From Verrucomicrobia bacterium UBA3841 (GTDB lineage Bacteria > Verrucomicrobiota > Kiritimatiellia > RFP12 > UBA1067): a stretch of DNA of 64,000 bases. The position numbers and the translations under genes were made by a program. Below are positions 44,657 through 52,225 of the stretch, piece by piece. How positions within the stretch are numbered: the first letter of the stretch is position 1; each line of letters begins with the position of its first letter. The notes below the pieces were generated by a model. It was not told where the DNA came from and searched no databases. It saw nothing but the letters and a program-made list of their open reading frames with translations. The stretch covers positions 1 to 64,000 of the forward strand of contig DGHT01000066.1 in the NCBI GenBank assembly GCA_002392765.1, given 5' to 3'.

Positions 44657-46056
44657 ACCCTGTTCTCCGGTTCTTCCTCGAGAACGATCGCGGCGCTTCT
44701 GCCGTTCCTGCCCATCCCGCCGGAAGGATTGACGGGATTGAAATTGGATGCGATGACGGCCGCCTGGCGGGGTTTGGACGGATCGCCCGTTATCCACGGA
44801 CGCGCCTCGGTGAGCAGGTATGCGCTCGACGAAAGATTGGCGATTTTTTCCGAAGGGACTTCAGGCGCGAGCTGCGGCGGAAGAACGCGCGAGTGGAGGG
44901 CGAGAGCCGTCTTGACGAGCCCTGCGGCCATCGAAGCGCGGATAGTGTGTCCGATGTTGCCTTTCACCGAGCCGATGCCGACAAGGGGGCTCCCCGGACG
45001 GTGCTCTCCCCAGAGCGACTGTATGGCCGCGATTTCACGTTCTTCCATGTCGGCGACGCCCGAACCGTCCGCCTCGATGAGCCCGATCGATTTCGTCGTC
45101 GCGCCGGCCGCGTCCATCGCTTCGCGGAGAATCTGCGAGCCGTCGTTGTCGGGGTTGTGTCCGACCGCCACCGATTTGACCAGCGCGTATATCCTGTCGT
45201 GCGATTTCAAGGCGTCCTCGCGGCGCTTCAGCACGAAGAAGGCGCCGCCTTCTCCGGGTATGGTGCCGTCGGCGGACTGGGTGAACGGATGCAATTCGGT
45301 CTTTGTGGAGAAAGGGACCTCGCCCGACAGACCCTCCAGATACGCCCGTTCCAGCGGAGGTGTTACCGCGCCCGCGAGGGCGATGTCGGCATGTCCGAGA
45401 CGGAGATCGTCCATCGCCGACATAAGAACCGCCGCGCCGGTTATGAGCCCTGCGTCGAGAATCGTCGCGGCTCCGCCAAACGCGCATTCGCGCGCTATCC
45501 ACGAAACGAACCTGTAGCCCGCTCCGAGAAGAAAAGACGACGCGTTCGGCGCCGGCAGGGATTCCTTGAGCTTTTCGCGCGTGGCATCGAGCGATTCCTG
45601 CGGAGCGTTCGGCATGAAGCGGCGGATTATGTCCATCGTCTGGTCGAGGAACGCCGTATGCTGGAGCCAGTTGACCGTCGACGAATTGAAGGGCGGCGCG
45701 TAGCCGAGCCTCACGGTCCCGCGCACCGGGGTCGTGGAATGCAGCCTGATCGAAGCGTCGGTCAGTGCGTCGAACGCGAGCTGCGTGGCGAAATACAGAT
45801 CCTGGTTCTCCCCCGCGTTCACCTGTCGCGGAAAATTCTGCATCGAGGGAACGCAGGAGTAGAGGCTGCCGAGCTGTCCGAGGCGGACCGGATAGGGCCG
45901 GTTGAAAATGTTTTTCCGCCCGACGGGAAGCTCGGCCATGGAATCCGGCACGGTCAGCATGCTGCGGCCCGACATTATCGCGCTCCACAGCGCCGAGGGC
46001 GATTCGCACCCGGCGAAGCGGCAACTCATGCCGACGATTGCGATTGCTGAATCCAT
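44653..46056 (-). CDS. Ketosynthase-fold protein lacking the active-site Cys (chain-length-factor-like)
   Basis: 467 residues with a full beta-ketoacyl synthase outline: IAIVGMSCRFAGCESPSALW at the start, GTIPGEGGAFFVLKR near 264, and GSVKGNIGHTIRASMAAGLV with His370. The nucleophile region reads ILDAGLITGAAVL, where DTACSSSL is expected, so the Cys (near 204) is absent. The first His motif (EAHGTGT) reads EADGSGV, with Asp330. It therefore cannot condense by the normal mechanism and may act as a chain-length factor, a decarboxylase-like subunit or a structural partner. It starts only 6 nt after the tRNA-Ser 3' end and is coupled to the acyltransferase/PPTase gene. Confidence 0.8.
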   Translation of the reverse strand: MDSAIAIVGMSCRFAGCESPSALWSAIMSGRSMLTVPDSMAELPVGRKNIFNRPYPVRLGQLGSLYSCVPSMQNFPRQVNAGENQDLYFATQLAFDALTDASIRLHSTTPVRGTVRLGYAPPFNSSTVNWLQHTAFLDQTMDIIRRFMPNAPQESLDATREKLKESLPAPNASSFLLGAGYRFVSWIARECAFGGAATILDAGLITGAAVLMSAMDDLRLGHADIALAGAVTPPLERAYLEGLSGEVPFSTKTELHPFTQSADGTIPGEGGAFFVLKRREDALKSHDRIYALVKSVAVGHNPDNDGSQILREAMDAAGATTKSIGLIEADGSGVADMEEREIAAIQSLWGEHRPGSPLVGIGSVKGNIGHTIRASMAAGLVKTALALHSRVLPPQLAPEVPSEKIANLSSSAYLLTEARPWITGDPSKPRQAAVIASNFNPVNPSGGMGRNGRSAAIVLEEEPENRV

Positions 46057-46062
46057 TGCCGT

Positions 46063-46156
46063 TGGCGGAGAGAGAGGGATTCGAACCCTCGATACGGCTT
46101 TTAGTCCGTATGGCGATTTAGCAAACCGCTGCCTTCAGCCACTCGGCCATCTCTCC
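46063..46156 (-). tRNA. tRNA-Ser (anticodon GCU), CCA encoded
   Basis: On the minus strand, the acceptor pairs GGAGAGA with TCTCTCC, followed by discriminator G and CCA. The anticodon stem GCGGT/ATCGC holds the loop TTGCTAA with anticodon GCT. A long variable arm (CCATACGGAC...GTCCGTATGG type pairing) and the GGTTCGAATCC T-arm are typical of serine tRNAs. Length is 94 nt. It reads AGC and AGT codons. Confidence 0.95.
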
Positions 46157-46172
46157 GTAAAACACTTTCATT

Positions 46173-46201
46173 ATTATATCAAATCCGTTTCTCCCCGTCA
46201 A
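46173..46201 (-). promoter_or_regulatory. Promoter of tRNA-Ser and the ketosynthase operon
   Basis: On the minus strand, TTGACG (46201-46196) and TATAAT (46178-46173) are 17 bp apart with the extended form TGATATAAT. The promoter overlaps the last codons of nagA. The predicted start point lies about 10 nt before the tRNA 5' end. Confidence 0.75.
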
Positions 46202-47330
46202 CGAAAACCGCATCGGGTTTCCAGGTCCTCGGATTTATCGCGACGAGATCGGCCTTGTAGCCTTTCTCGACCTTGCCGAGTTCGCCGCCCATGCCGAGTT
46301 CGATGGCCTGGTTCCAAGAGGTCGTGCGCACAAGATCCTTGAGGGGGATCTTGGTTATGTCGTGGACGTTCTTGAGGCCCATTCCCATCCAGAGCGTGGA
46401 TCCGGCGAGGTTGCCGCCCTTGACGAGGCGCGCTTCGCCGTTTTCAAGCTTGACTTCCAGCCCTCCCATCGAGAACGCGTACCCGTCCTTGCAGTGCGAG
46501 CATCTCAGCGAGTCGGTGATCATCTGCACGTGCTCGAGGCTGCGGCGCGTGAATATCAGCTTGAGCATGTCGGGACAGAGATGTATCTTGTCGCAGATGA
46601 CCTCCGTGTTGAGATCCTCGATCAGGAATCCGGCGCCGACCATGCCGATTTCGCGGTGGTGGAGCGGCGTCATCTGGTTGCAGAAGTGCGTCATGTGCCT
46701 GAGGCCGTTCTTGTACGCCTTCATGAGATCTGCGAGCTTCGCGCCGGTGTGTCCGCAGCTGGGGACGATGCCCGCCTTGAAGCACTCCTTGGCGAACTTG
46801 TCGCCGCCTTCCGTCTCGACGGCGTAGGAGATCAGTTTCACGGGATAGATTTTCGCGATCCCCTTGACCTCTTCGATCGAGGGCTTGCGGACGAATTCCG
46901 GGTTTTGCGCGCCGCAGCATTTGATGTTGATGAACGGGCCTTCGAGATGTATGCCCGGGATTTTCGCGTACGGCATTCCCGCTTCGGCGTATTTGCGCGC
47001 GTTTTCGGCGGCCTTTTTGAGTTCCCCGTTGGAAACGGTGAGCGTCGTCGGCAGGAACGTGGTGACGCCTTCCTTCAGCTTCGCCTCGGCCAGTTTGAAC
47101 ACGGCCTCCTCCGCCGCATCGCAGAAATCGTACGTGAGCGCGCCGTGCGTGTGCACGTCGATGAAGCCGGGCATCACGTATTTGCCTTTGGCGTCGTAGA
47201 CGGTGTCGGATTTTTTCGGCGCGACCTTGCGCGACGTCACCTGGACGATTTTGCCGTCCTTGGCTACGATCGTCTGTCCTTCCCGGTCGATGCCGGGGGA
47301 GATTACATGGGCGTTCTGGATGATGGTCAT
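46179..47330 (-). CDS. nagA: N-acetylglucosamine-6-phosphate deacetylase
   Basis: 383 residues of the amidohydrolase superfamily, cytoplasmic. It converts GlcNAc-6-P to GlcN-6-P and acetate. Motifs are PGFIDVHTHGALTYDF near residue 52, PGIHLEGPFINIKCCGAQNP with the metal Glu, PSCGHTGA, RHMTHFCNQMTPLHHRE and MITDSLRCS with the catalytic Asp. The ATG at 47330 follows AAAGGAAACACGAT. It diverges from the autotransporter-like gene, and its own promoter carries an inverted repeat. It would let the cell use amino sugars from glycans or recycled wall. Confidence 0.93.
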   Translation of the reverse strand: MTIIQNAHVISPGIDREGQTIVAKDGKIVQVTSRKVAPKKSDTVYDAKGKYVMPGFIDVHTHGALTYDFCDAAEEAVFKLAEAKLKEGVTTFLPTTLTVSNGELKKAAENARKYAEAGMPYAKIPGIHLEGPFINIKCCGAQNPEFVRKPSIEEVKGIAKIYPVKLISYAVETEGGDKFAKECFKAGIVPSCGHTGAKLADLMKAYKNGLRHMTHFCNQMTPLHHREIGMVGAGFLIEDLNTEVICDKIHLCPDMLKLIFTRRSLEHVQMITDSLRCSHCKDGYAFSMGGLEVKLENGEARLVKGGNLAGSTLWMGMGLKNVHDITKIPLKDLVRTTSWNQAIELGMGGELGKVEKGYKADLVAINPRTWKPDAVFVDGEKRI

Positions 47331-47399
47331 ATCGTGTTTCCTTTTTTGTTTGTAATTTCCTGTTCGGTTGCGGCGGCGAACCTCGTTGCGATACACATA

Positions 47400-47425
47400 A
47401 TTATATCACAAAACAGAGTTTTGTG
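47400..47425 (-). promoter_or_regulatory. nagA promoter with overlapping inverted-repeat operator
   Basis: The -10 TATAAT lies at 47405-47400 (minus strand) in the extended form TGATATAAT, with a TGCACA 16 bp upstream. A perfect 8-bp inverted repeat, CACAAAAC-AGA-GTTTTGTG (47407-47425), fills the space between the boxes and would block polymerase when bound. Confidence 0.55.
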
Positions 47426-47500
47426 CATTATGCATTTCATCGCACCCGGGATTCCGCGTCAAATTTCCACTCTTCCCCCGATCCCCCCGGTCCGAAAAAA

Positions 47501-47546
47501 AACTAGTTAAACCAGTTGGAGATACCTTTTGACTTTTTGGTATAAT
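47501..47546 (+). promoter_or_regulatory. Tandem palindromic operator and promoter of the autotransporter-like gene
   Basis: AACTAGTTAAACCAGTT (47501-47517) consists of two LacI-like half-palindromic units and lies upstream of TATAAT (47541-47546). The -35 position is poor (TTGGAG 19 bp away). The same arrangement, AACCGGTTAAACCGGTT, occurs at 63142-63158 before the GH97 gene with almost the same spacing. Confidence 0.5.
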
Positions 47547-47688
47547 AATGGAAAAAGTGCCCGCGTGTATCATCCAACAAGAATTGACTTGATGCGGAAA
47601 TATGCAGATATAGCCATGCCGAATGGCGGCGCCGCAGAGGCTGTGGGGCGGCTTTCTGGCGGCTTTTGTCTCGCGCGAGGCGCAGAGG

Positions 47689-47771
47689 ACTTCAGACTTC
47701 GGACTTCGGACTTCCAGGGCCACTAACGACTACCGACTAACCACTAACGGACTAACGACTGCCGACTATCA
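47689..47771 (+). repeat. Two adjacent 7-bp tandem arrays in a long leader
   Basis: Four units of ACTTCGG-type (47689-47716) are followed by about seven units of ACTAACG-type (47722-47771). The second array ends at the ribosome-binding site AAGGAG (47771-47776) of the gene at 47785. No gene is seen in the rest of the leader (47547-47688). Confidence 0.7.
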
Positions 47772-47784
47772 AGGAGACAAACTG

Positions 47785-50421
47785 ATGAAAATACCAACAA
47801 AACGGACGGCGCACCGCCTCGCTGCGGTGCTTGCAATCGCCCTCGCCTTCGCCACCACCGGCGCTTGGGCGGCAGAGGTATATGAACTATACTGGACAGG
47901 CGCGACCAGCACGGACTACAACACGGCGGGCAACTGGTCTGCCAACGTGTCGCCTGTCGGAATGACGCAATGGTATCATACCTACGATACCGCCCACATC
48001 CAGTCATACCGCATCGACATCGCCGGGTTTTACGGTACGCGCGGCGGCTGGTGGATCAATGCCGGAACCGAGAACGAGCCGGTTCAGTTCTACTGCGAGA
48101 AGGCAAGCCAAGGCATTTCGCCTTATTACAACGCAAATAAAAACTACGCCTCCTACCTCCATGTGGCCGACAAGTCCGATGCATGGGCGTGGTTCAACGG
48201 CGGCAAATACGACAAGTTCAAAACCGAATGCAACATTGGCAGCAGCAGCTACGCCGGACATCTCATCATCGGCAACGACAGAGGCGTTGCGACAACCATG
48301 AATTTCGGAGGGGTGTTCTATGTGAAGAACGGAACGGTGAATATTCTAGACGACGCGACATTGTACACCGGCGGCAACATGTTCGTCGGGCAGATTGCCT
48401 CGCGCAACGGAACACTGACGATTGACGGCGGCTCATGCTCCGCCAATGAACTTTACATTGGCGACTTCGCAGGTGCAACTGGCGACGTGGTGGTCAACAG
48501 CGGCAACATGTCAATCAGAAATAAGCTGCTTCTCGGGCAGAAGGGCGCGGGAACGCTGACAATGAACGGCGGCACGTTCGAGGTGGAATCCGGCATGCTG
48601 GCGTATGTTGGCAAGGCCAACGGCACGATAACCCTCAACAGCGGAAAGCTGATCGCGACGGATATCCAGAAGGACGGCGACAGCGGCACGGCCTCGCTCG
48701 TGTTCAACGGCGGCACGCTCGTCGCGAACGGAGTGTCGTCCGACGCTTTGATACGCTCCACTCTTCCCGTCACCGTCGGCGCGAACGGTGGCACGATTGA
48801 TGCGGCAGGTTACAATGTGACGATTGCAGCAGACCTGGACAACGCCGCTGGCGCAACGGGTGCGATGACGTTCAAGGGCGGCGGTACGGTGACGCTCTCC
48901 GGCGCAATAAACTACACCGGCGGCACGACGGTCGAAGCGGGTACGGTCGTGGTCGTTCCCGATGTCTCCGCTGCGACGGCGCTTGGCGCGATTACGGTTG
49001 TGGGACTCGAGAACAATATTTGCGAGGTCGTGAGACTTTCCGGCGAGGGGACGTTCAGCGCGAGCGATTTGCCGGCGGATACTGAAACCGTCACGTTCGC
49101 CGTTTCGCCGGACGGTAAGTCGATACTCGCGGTCAATGGTTTGGAAAGTCCGTTCTGGATCGGCGGCAGCGGCGATCTGGGCACCGCGTCCAACTGGTCC
49201 GGCGGGGTCGTGCCGACGGAAAATCCGACGATCAAGTGGTCGTCCCCGATCACACTGACGAACAGCGGCGACTTTGCCCCCAATACGTTGACGATTCCCG
49301 ATGATTCAGCAGTCGTCACGCTTTCGGGAGCGCTCACAGTGAACTGTCTCACGAACGCGAGCAGGCTGGCGGTTGCGTCCACCGGCTCGCTGACGGTAAC
49401 GGGCGACCTTGTTGCGATGATAGAGTCGGAGGGCGGCAGCCGGACGTTCCTCCATTCCAACGAGGGCGCTGTGATGGTCGGCGGCAAGGCCATCGGCTAT
49501 ACGAACGTCGGAGATTATCCCGATGTATTTGAGTATGCCGCCGTGACGGAGAACACGCGTCCGATTCAGGCGCGCGGCATCGCTTACCAATGCGGCGGCA
49601 GCGGACAGCTTGGAATGAAACTCCAATCGAGCGGCAATACGGCCGGCTCTTGGGTTGTCGGTGCCGACGGCTTTTCGTTCCCGGGCTCCCGCAATGCGAA
49701 CTATACGACGTTCTTTGCGGAATCTGCGGCCGTCACGCTCTATTCCGCCGACGACTGGACGCTCGCCAATTCGAAAAAGTACAATACAACCCGTGGCGAT
49801 CTGTTTGTGTCGGACGATTCCGGGTCGTCGCTCGTCATCGACACATCCGACTATGTCACCCCTGCGACGCGGCGAACGGTGACGCTCGAAGGGCGCATCG
49901 TCGCCTACAACCCCGTGACGATCAAGGGGTGCGGAACGGTCGTCGTGGATACGACCGGATCAAGCACGCATGCAAGTGTTCCCGAAGATTTCCGGCATAC
50001 GTGCCTCACCAACGCCGTGCCCCTTTACGTGACGGACACGGCGACCTTGCAGATCAATGCTGGCAAGAAGGTCACCGGCAACGGCACGATCTCGCTTGCG
50101 GCTGGCACGACGCTCGCGCTCAAATCCACCGGGCGCGAGTTCGCGACGCCCGACATCGTCCCCGTCACGCTTCCCGCCGAAGGCGCGGCGACCATTCGTA
50201 TCGACGGGGAAAGGCTCAAGAGCGGCGAGGACTTCACCGTCTGCAGTCTCACCGACCTTCCCGGTGGCTACGTCCTTAAGGACCATCTGAACATCACCGG
50301 CACGGCTCTCGACAGCCGCAAATACGAGGTGGAGGCGGTTGAAGTGACGGAGAACGAAACGACCGTCACCAAGCTTGTCCTTGACATCCTGCCCACGGGC
50401 TTGATGCTCATCGTCAGGTAA
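47785..50421 (+). CDS. Exported autotransporter-like beta-helix protein with conserved C-terminal tail
   Basis: 878 residues. The signal peptide ends AFATTGAWA. The body has many pertactin-type rungs (GTLTIDGGSCSANELYIGD, GAGTLTMNGGTFEVESGML) and one clear autotransporter-associated repeat, VTLSGAINYTGGTTVEAGTV, around residue 370. No outer-membrane beta-barrel domain is present; the chain ends in a small beta region and the tail LPTGLMLIVR, like the proteins at 6250 and 26936. It is probably a surface fibre or glycan-binding protein that heads the third carbohydrate locus. The ATG follows AAGGAGACAAACTG. An upstream extension to 47623 would run through the 7-bp arrays and is rejected. Confidence 0.75.
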   Translation: MKIPTKRTAHRLAAVLAIALAFATTGAWAAEVYELYWTGATSTDYNTAGNWSANVSPVGMTQWYHTYDTAHIQSYRIDIAGFYGTRGGWWINAGTENEPVQFYCEKASQGISPYYNANKNYASYLHVADKSDAWAWFNGGKYDKFKTECNIGSSSYAGHLIIGNDRGVATTMNFGGVFYVKNGTVNILDDATLYTGGNMFVGQIASRNGTLTIDGGSCSANELYIGDFAGATGDVVVNSGNMSIRNKLLLGQKGAGTLTMNGGTFEVESGMLAYVGKANGTITLNSGKLIATDIQKDGDSGTASLVFNGGTLVANGVSSDALIRSTLPVTVGANGGTIDAAGYNVTIAADLDNAAGATGAMTFKGGGTVTLSGAINYTGGTTVEAGTVVVVPDVSAATALGAITVVGLENNICEVVRLSGEGTFSASDLPADTETVTFAVSPDGKSILAVNGLESPFWIGGSGDLGTASNWSGGVVPTENPTIKWSSPITLTNSGDFAPNTLTIPDDSAVVTLSGALTVNCLTNASRLAVASTGSLTVTGDLVAMIESEGGSRTFLHSNEGAVMVGGKAIGYTNVGDYPDVFEYAAVTENTRPIQARGIAYQCGGSGQLGMKLQSSGNTAGSWVVGADGFSFPGSRNANYTTFFAESAAVTLYSADDWTLANSKKYNTTRGDLFVSDDSGSSLVIDTSDYVTPATRRTVTLEGRIVAYNPVTIKGCGTVVVDTTGSSTHASVPEDFRHTCLTNAVPLYVTDTATLQINAGKKVTGNGTISLAAGTTLALKSTGREFATPDIVPVTLPAEGAATIRIDGERLKSGEDFTVCSLTDLPGGYVLKDHLNITGTALDSRKYEVEAVEVTENETTVTKLVLDILPTGLMLIVR

Positions 50422-50429
50422 AGCCGGGA

Positions 50430-50550
50430 AATGTTGCCAGTGTTGCCAATAACCAATACCAAAGTCCAATCCTCCTTAGCCAAAGGCTGCGGAGGATAAA
50501 TTGGAAATTGGCAACATTGGTATTGGCAGCACTTTCACATTGGCAACATT
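50430..50550. repeat. Palindromic (MITE-like) element, intergenic copy
   Basis: Terminal inverted repeats AATGTTGCCA (50430-50439) and TGGCAACATT (50541-50550) enclose further CCAATACC/GGTATTGG-type inverted copies and a central hairpin of CCTCC...GGAGG with AGCC/GGCT. It has no coding capacity. The same family occurs inside the GH3 gene at 61471-61567. It starts 9 bp after the autotransporter-like gene and may also terminate its transcript. Confidence 0.7.
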
Positions 50551-50712
50551 CAACAACAATCCTGTATGAAATAAAGGTTGGAATTGTTCCGGCAAGTTAC
50601 ATTCTCAGCCCTGCTACGCTCGAATGCTTCCCAAAACAGCTGTCCATCCTGTCGCCTGCTTGATGGCGCAGAGCTTGCCGGATATTCGCCGATGATGAAT
50701 GGAGAGGGCGGC

Positions 50713-50757
50713 ATGAATCTGACAAGGCGTGAGTTTGCGAAAGGCGGCTTGGCGGCA
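50713..50757 (+). pseudogene. N-terminal remnant of a phosphoesterase-type exported gene
   Basis: After a good SD (GGAGAGGG), an ATG opens with MNLTRREFAKGGLAAS, the twin-arginine-like start found in the phosphoesterases at 30450 and 59155. The sequence then runs directly into the 3' end of the oppositely oriented ATPase gene, and the rest is lost. Confidence 0.5.
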
Positions 50758-51909
50758 TCAGGTGTCGAAAGCGGTGAACGGCATTGCCTGTATGCCGTCC
50801 GCCGTGGAGGTCTCGCGCCCGGAATAAACGACGAATCCGCGCCCGGCATCGTCTGGAACAAGGCGTTTGATCGATCGGATGTTGCTGGCCATGTCGTCGT
50901 GGAACGTGGCGGCGGCCTTGATTTCGCAAAGGTCGAGTTTCCCGCCATCTTCCCAAGCGAGATCCACTTCCACGCCGTGGCTGGTGCGCATGAAGTAGAG
51001 ATCGTCCATCTCGCCTCTGTTGAGCCGGCGCTTGAACGCCTCCATCACCACCATGTTCTCGAAGATGCCGCCGACGAGCGGATGTGCGGCGACTTGGCTT
51101 GCGGATTTGATGCCAAGCAGGTTGCAGACAAGACCTGTTTCGGTGAAGTATATCTTCGGCGCCTTGATGAAGCGCTTGCCGAAATTGCGGTAGTATGGGC
51201 GCAAAAGCCGGATGACATAGGATGCTTCGAGCAGAGAGAGCCATTCCTTGACGGTTGTTGCGGAAACCCCGGCGTCGCCTGCGATGGAGTCGATGTTCAG
51301 CAACTGCGCGACGCGTCCTGCCAGAAGCCGTATGAATGTCTCGAACTGGCGCAGGTTGCGGAGGTTGACGAGCTGCCGAACGTCTCGCTCGACATAAGTA
51401 CGGAAGTAGTCGGCATAGAGGCGCTCCGGTTCCGGTCCCTTGTTGTAAAGGCGCGGCATGAAACCATCGAACATCCACCGGTCGCGAGATTTCTTCACTC
51501 CGGCGCCGGACAATTCCTCCAGCGAAAGCGGCAGGAGCTCGAGTATGCCCGTGCGTCCGGCGAGGGACTGGGATACCGCGGCCTGCAAGGCCGGCTGGTG
51601 GCTCCCCGTAAGCACATACATGGAATTGCGGCCTGCCATGTCGGTTTCCGCCTGCACGTAGCTGACGAGTTCCGGCGCGTTCTGGATTTCGTCGAACACG
51701 ACTGGTGCCTTGTGACGCTCCATGAAGCCGCGTGCATCGCGAACAGCCTCTTCGCGCACGTCGGGAATTTCAAGATTTACGTATTCCGCCTCGCGGAAGA
51801 CAGCCTGCGCAAGCGTCGTTTTGCCAGACTGTCGCGGACCCGTTATGGTGACAACGGGGTATCGTTTCCAAAGCTCGATCGCAGTTTTCGCCATTGTGCG
51901 CTCTATCAT
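50758..51909 (-). CDS. AAA-type ATPase with C-terminal DUF4143 domain
   Basis: 383 residues. The Walker A GPRQSGKTTLAQAVF near residue 25, Walker B PVVFDEIQNAPEL and YVLTGSHQPALQAAV sensor region define the ATPase. From about 190 the chain matches DUF4143 (RTYVERDVRQLVNLRNLRQF, YFTETGLVCNLLG, LVGGIFENMVVMEAFKR, FMRTSHGVEVDLAWEDGGKL). Such proteins are common, scattered and often horizontally acquired; their role is unclear. It points against the surrounding carbohydrate genes and has its own promoter and a strong SD (GAGGAGG). Collapsed phosphoesterase genes lie on both sides, so it looks like an insertion into the locus. Confidence 0.85.
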   Translation of the reverse strand: MIERTMAKTAIELWKRYPVVTITGPRQSGKTTLAQAVFREAEYVNLEIPDVREEAVRDARGFMERHKAPVVFDEIQNAPELVSYVQAETDMAGRNSMYVLTGSHQPALQAAVSQSLAGRTGILELLPLSLEELSGAGVKKSRDRWMFDGFMPRLYNKGPEPERLYADYFRTYVERDVRQLVNLRNLRQFETFIRLLAGRVAQLLNIDSIAGDAGVSATTVKEWLSLLEASYVIRLLRPYYRNFGKRFIKAPKIYFTETGLVCNLLGIKSASQVAAHPLVGGIFENMVVMEAFKRRLNRGEMDDLYFMRTSHGVEVDLAWEDGGKLDLCEIKAAATFHDDMASNIRSIKRLVPDDAGRGFVVYSGRETSTADGIQAMPFTAFDT

Positions 51910-51941
51910 GAAAGTTCCTCCTCATGTTCAGAACAGTGCGT

Positions 51942-51950
51942 ATTATATCA
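51942..51950 (-). promoter_or_regulatory. Extended -10 promoter of the ATPase gene
   Basis: On the minus strand, TGATATAAT occupies 51950-51942, with a weak TTGCTT 18 bp upstream. The start codon is at 51909, so the leader is about 26 nt. Confidence 0.5.
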
Positions 51951-52031
51951 TACTTGTCGGTGCAAAAGCAAGGTTGAACCTTGGATTTGCACAAATAAGC
52001 ATAGCGCGCAATTCCCCTGGAGGGCTGCGTG

Positions 52032-52223
52032 ATGGGGATGACAAGGTGCGAGTTTGCAAAGGAATCTCTGGCGACGCTTCGTTTTCTGGCGCACCCCGCG
52101 TTGAGCCGCTTCGCGCTCGTTTCGCCCGGTGGATACGCCGGAAAGAAGCTCACCGTCGCCGTCCGGCCCGTCAGCTCGCTCGGCACGAAAGGAAAAACAA
52201 TCGGAACAACATGGAGAGTTTGA
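52032..52223 (+). pseudogene. Collapsed phosphoesterase gene: N-terminus fused to last 25 codons
   Basis: The open frame begins MGMTRCEFAKESLATLRFLA, like the start of the protein at 59155, and ends KKLTVAVRPVSSLGTKGKTI plus GTTWRV, like the last residues of that protein. The catalytic domain is missing. The join is in frame but leaves only 63 codons. A related remnant lies at 55208-55385. Together these suggest a large internal deletion followed by duplication. Confidence 0.65.
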
Positions 52224-52225
52224 AA

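Noticed and set aside
44653..46056. Standard fatty-acid ketosynthase (FabF/FabB)
   Set aside because: It lacks the catalytic Cys and the first His, and is fused into a PKS-type context.
47689..47771. CRISPR array
   Set aside because: Units are 7 bp with no spacers, and no cas gene is in the window.
47623..47784. N-terminal extension of the autotransporter-like protein
   Set aside because: It would translate two 7-bp arrays and place the signal peptide internally; ATG 47785 has a strong SD and a clean signal peptide.
50758..51909. Transposase or insertion-sequence gene
   Set aside because: The protein is an AAA ATPase with DUF4143, not a transposase, and no terminal inverted repeats flank it.
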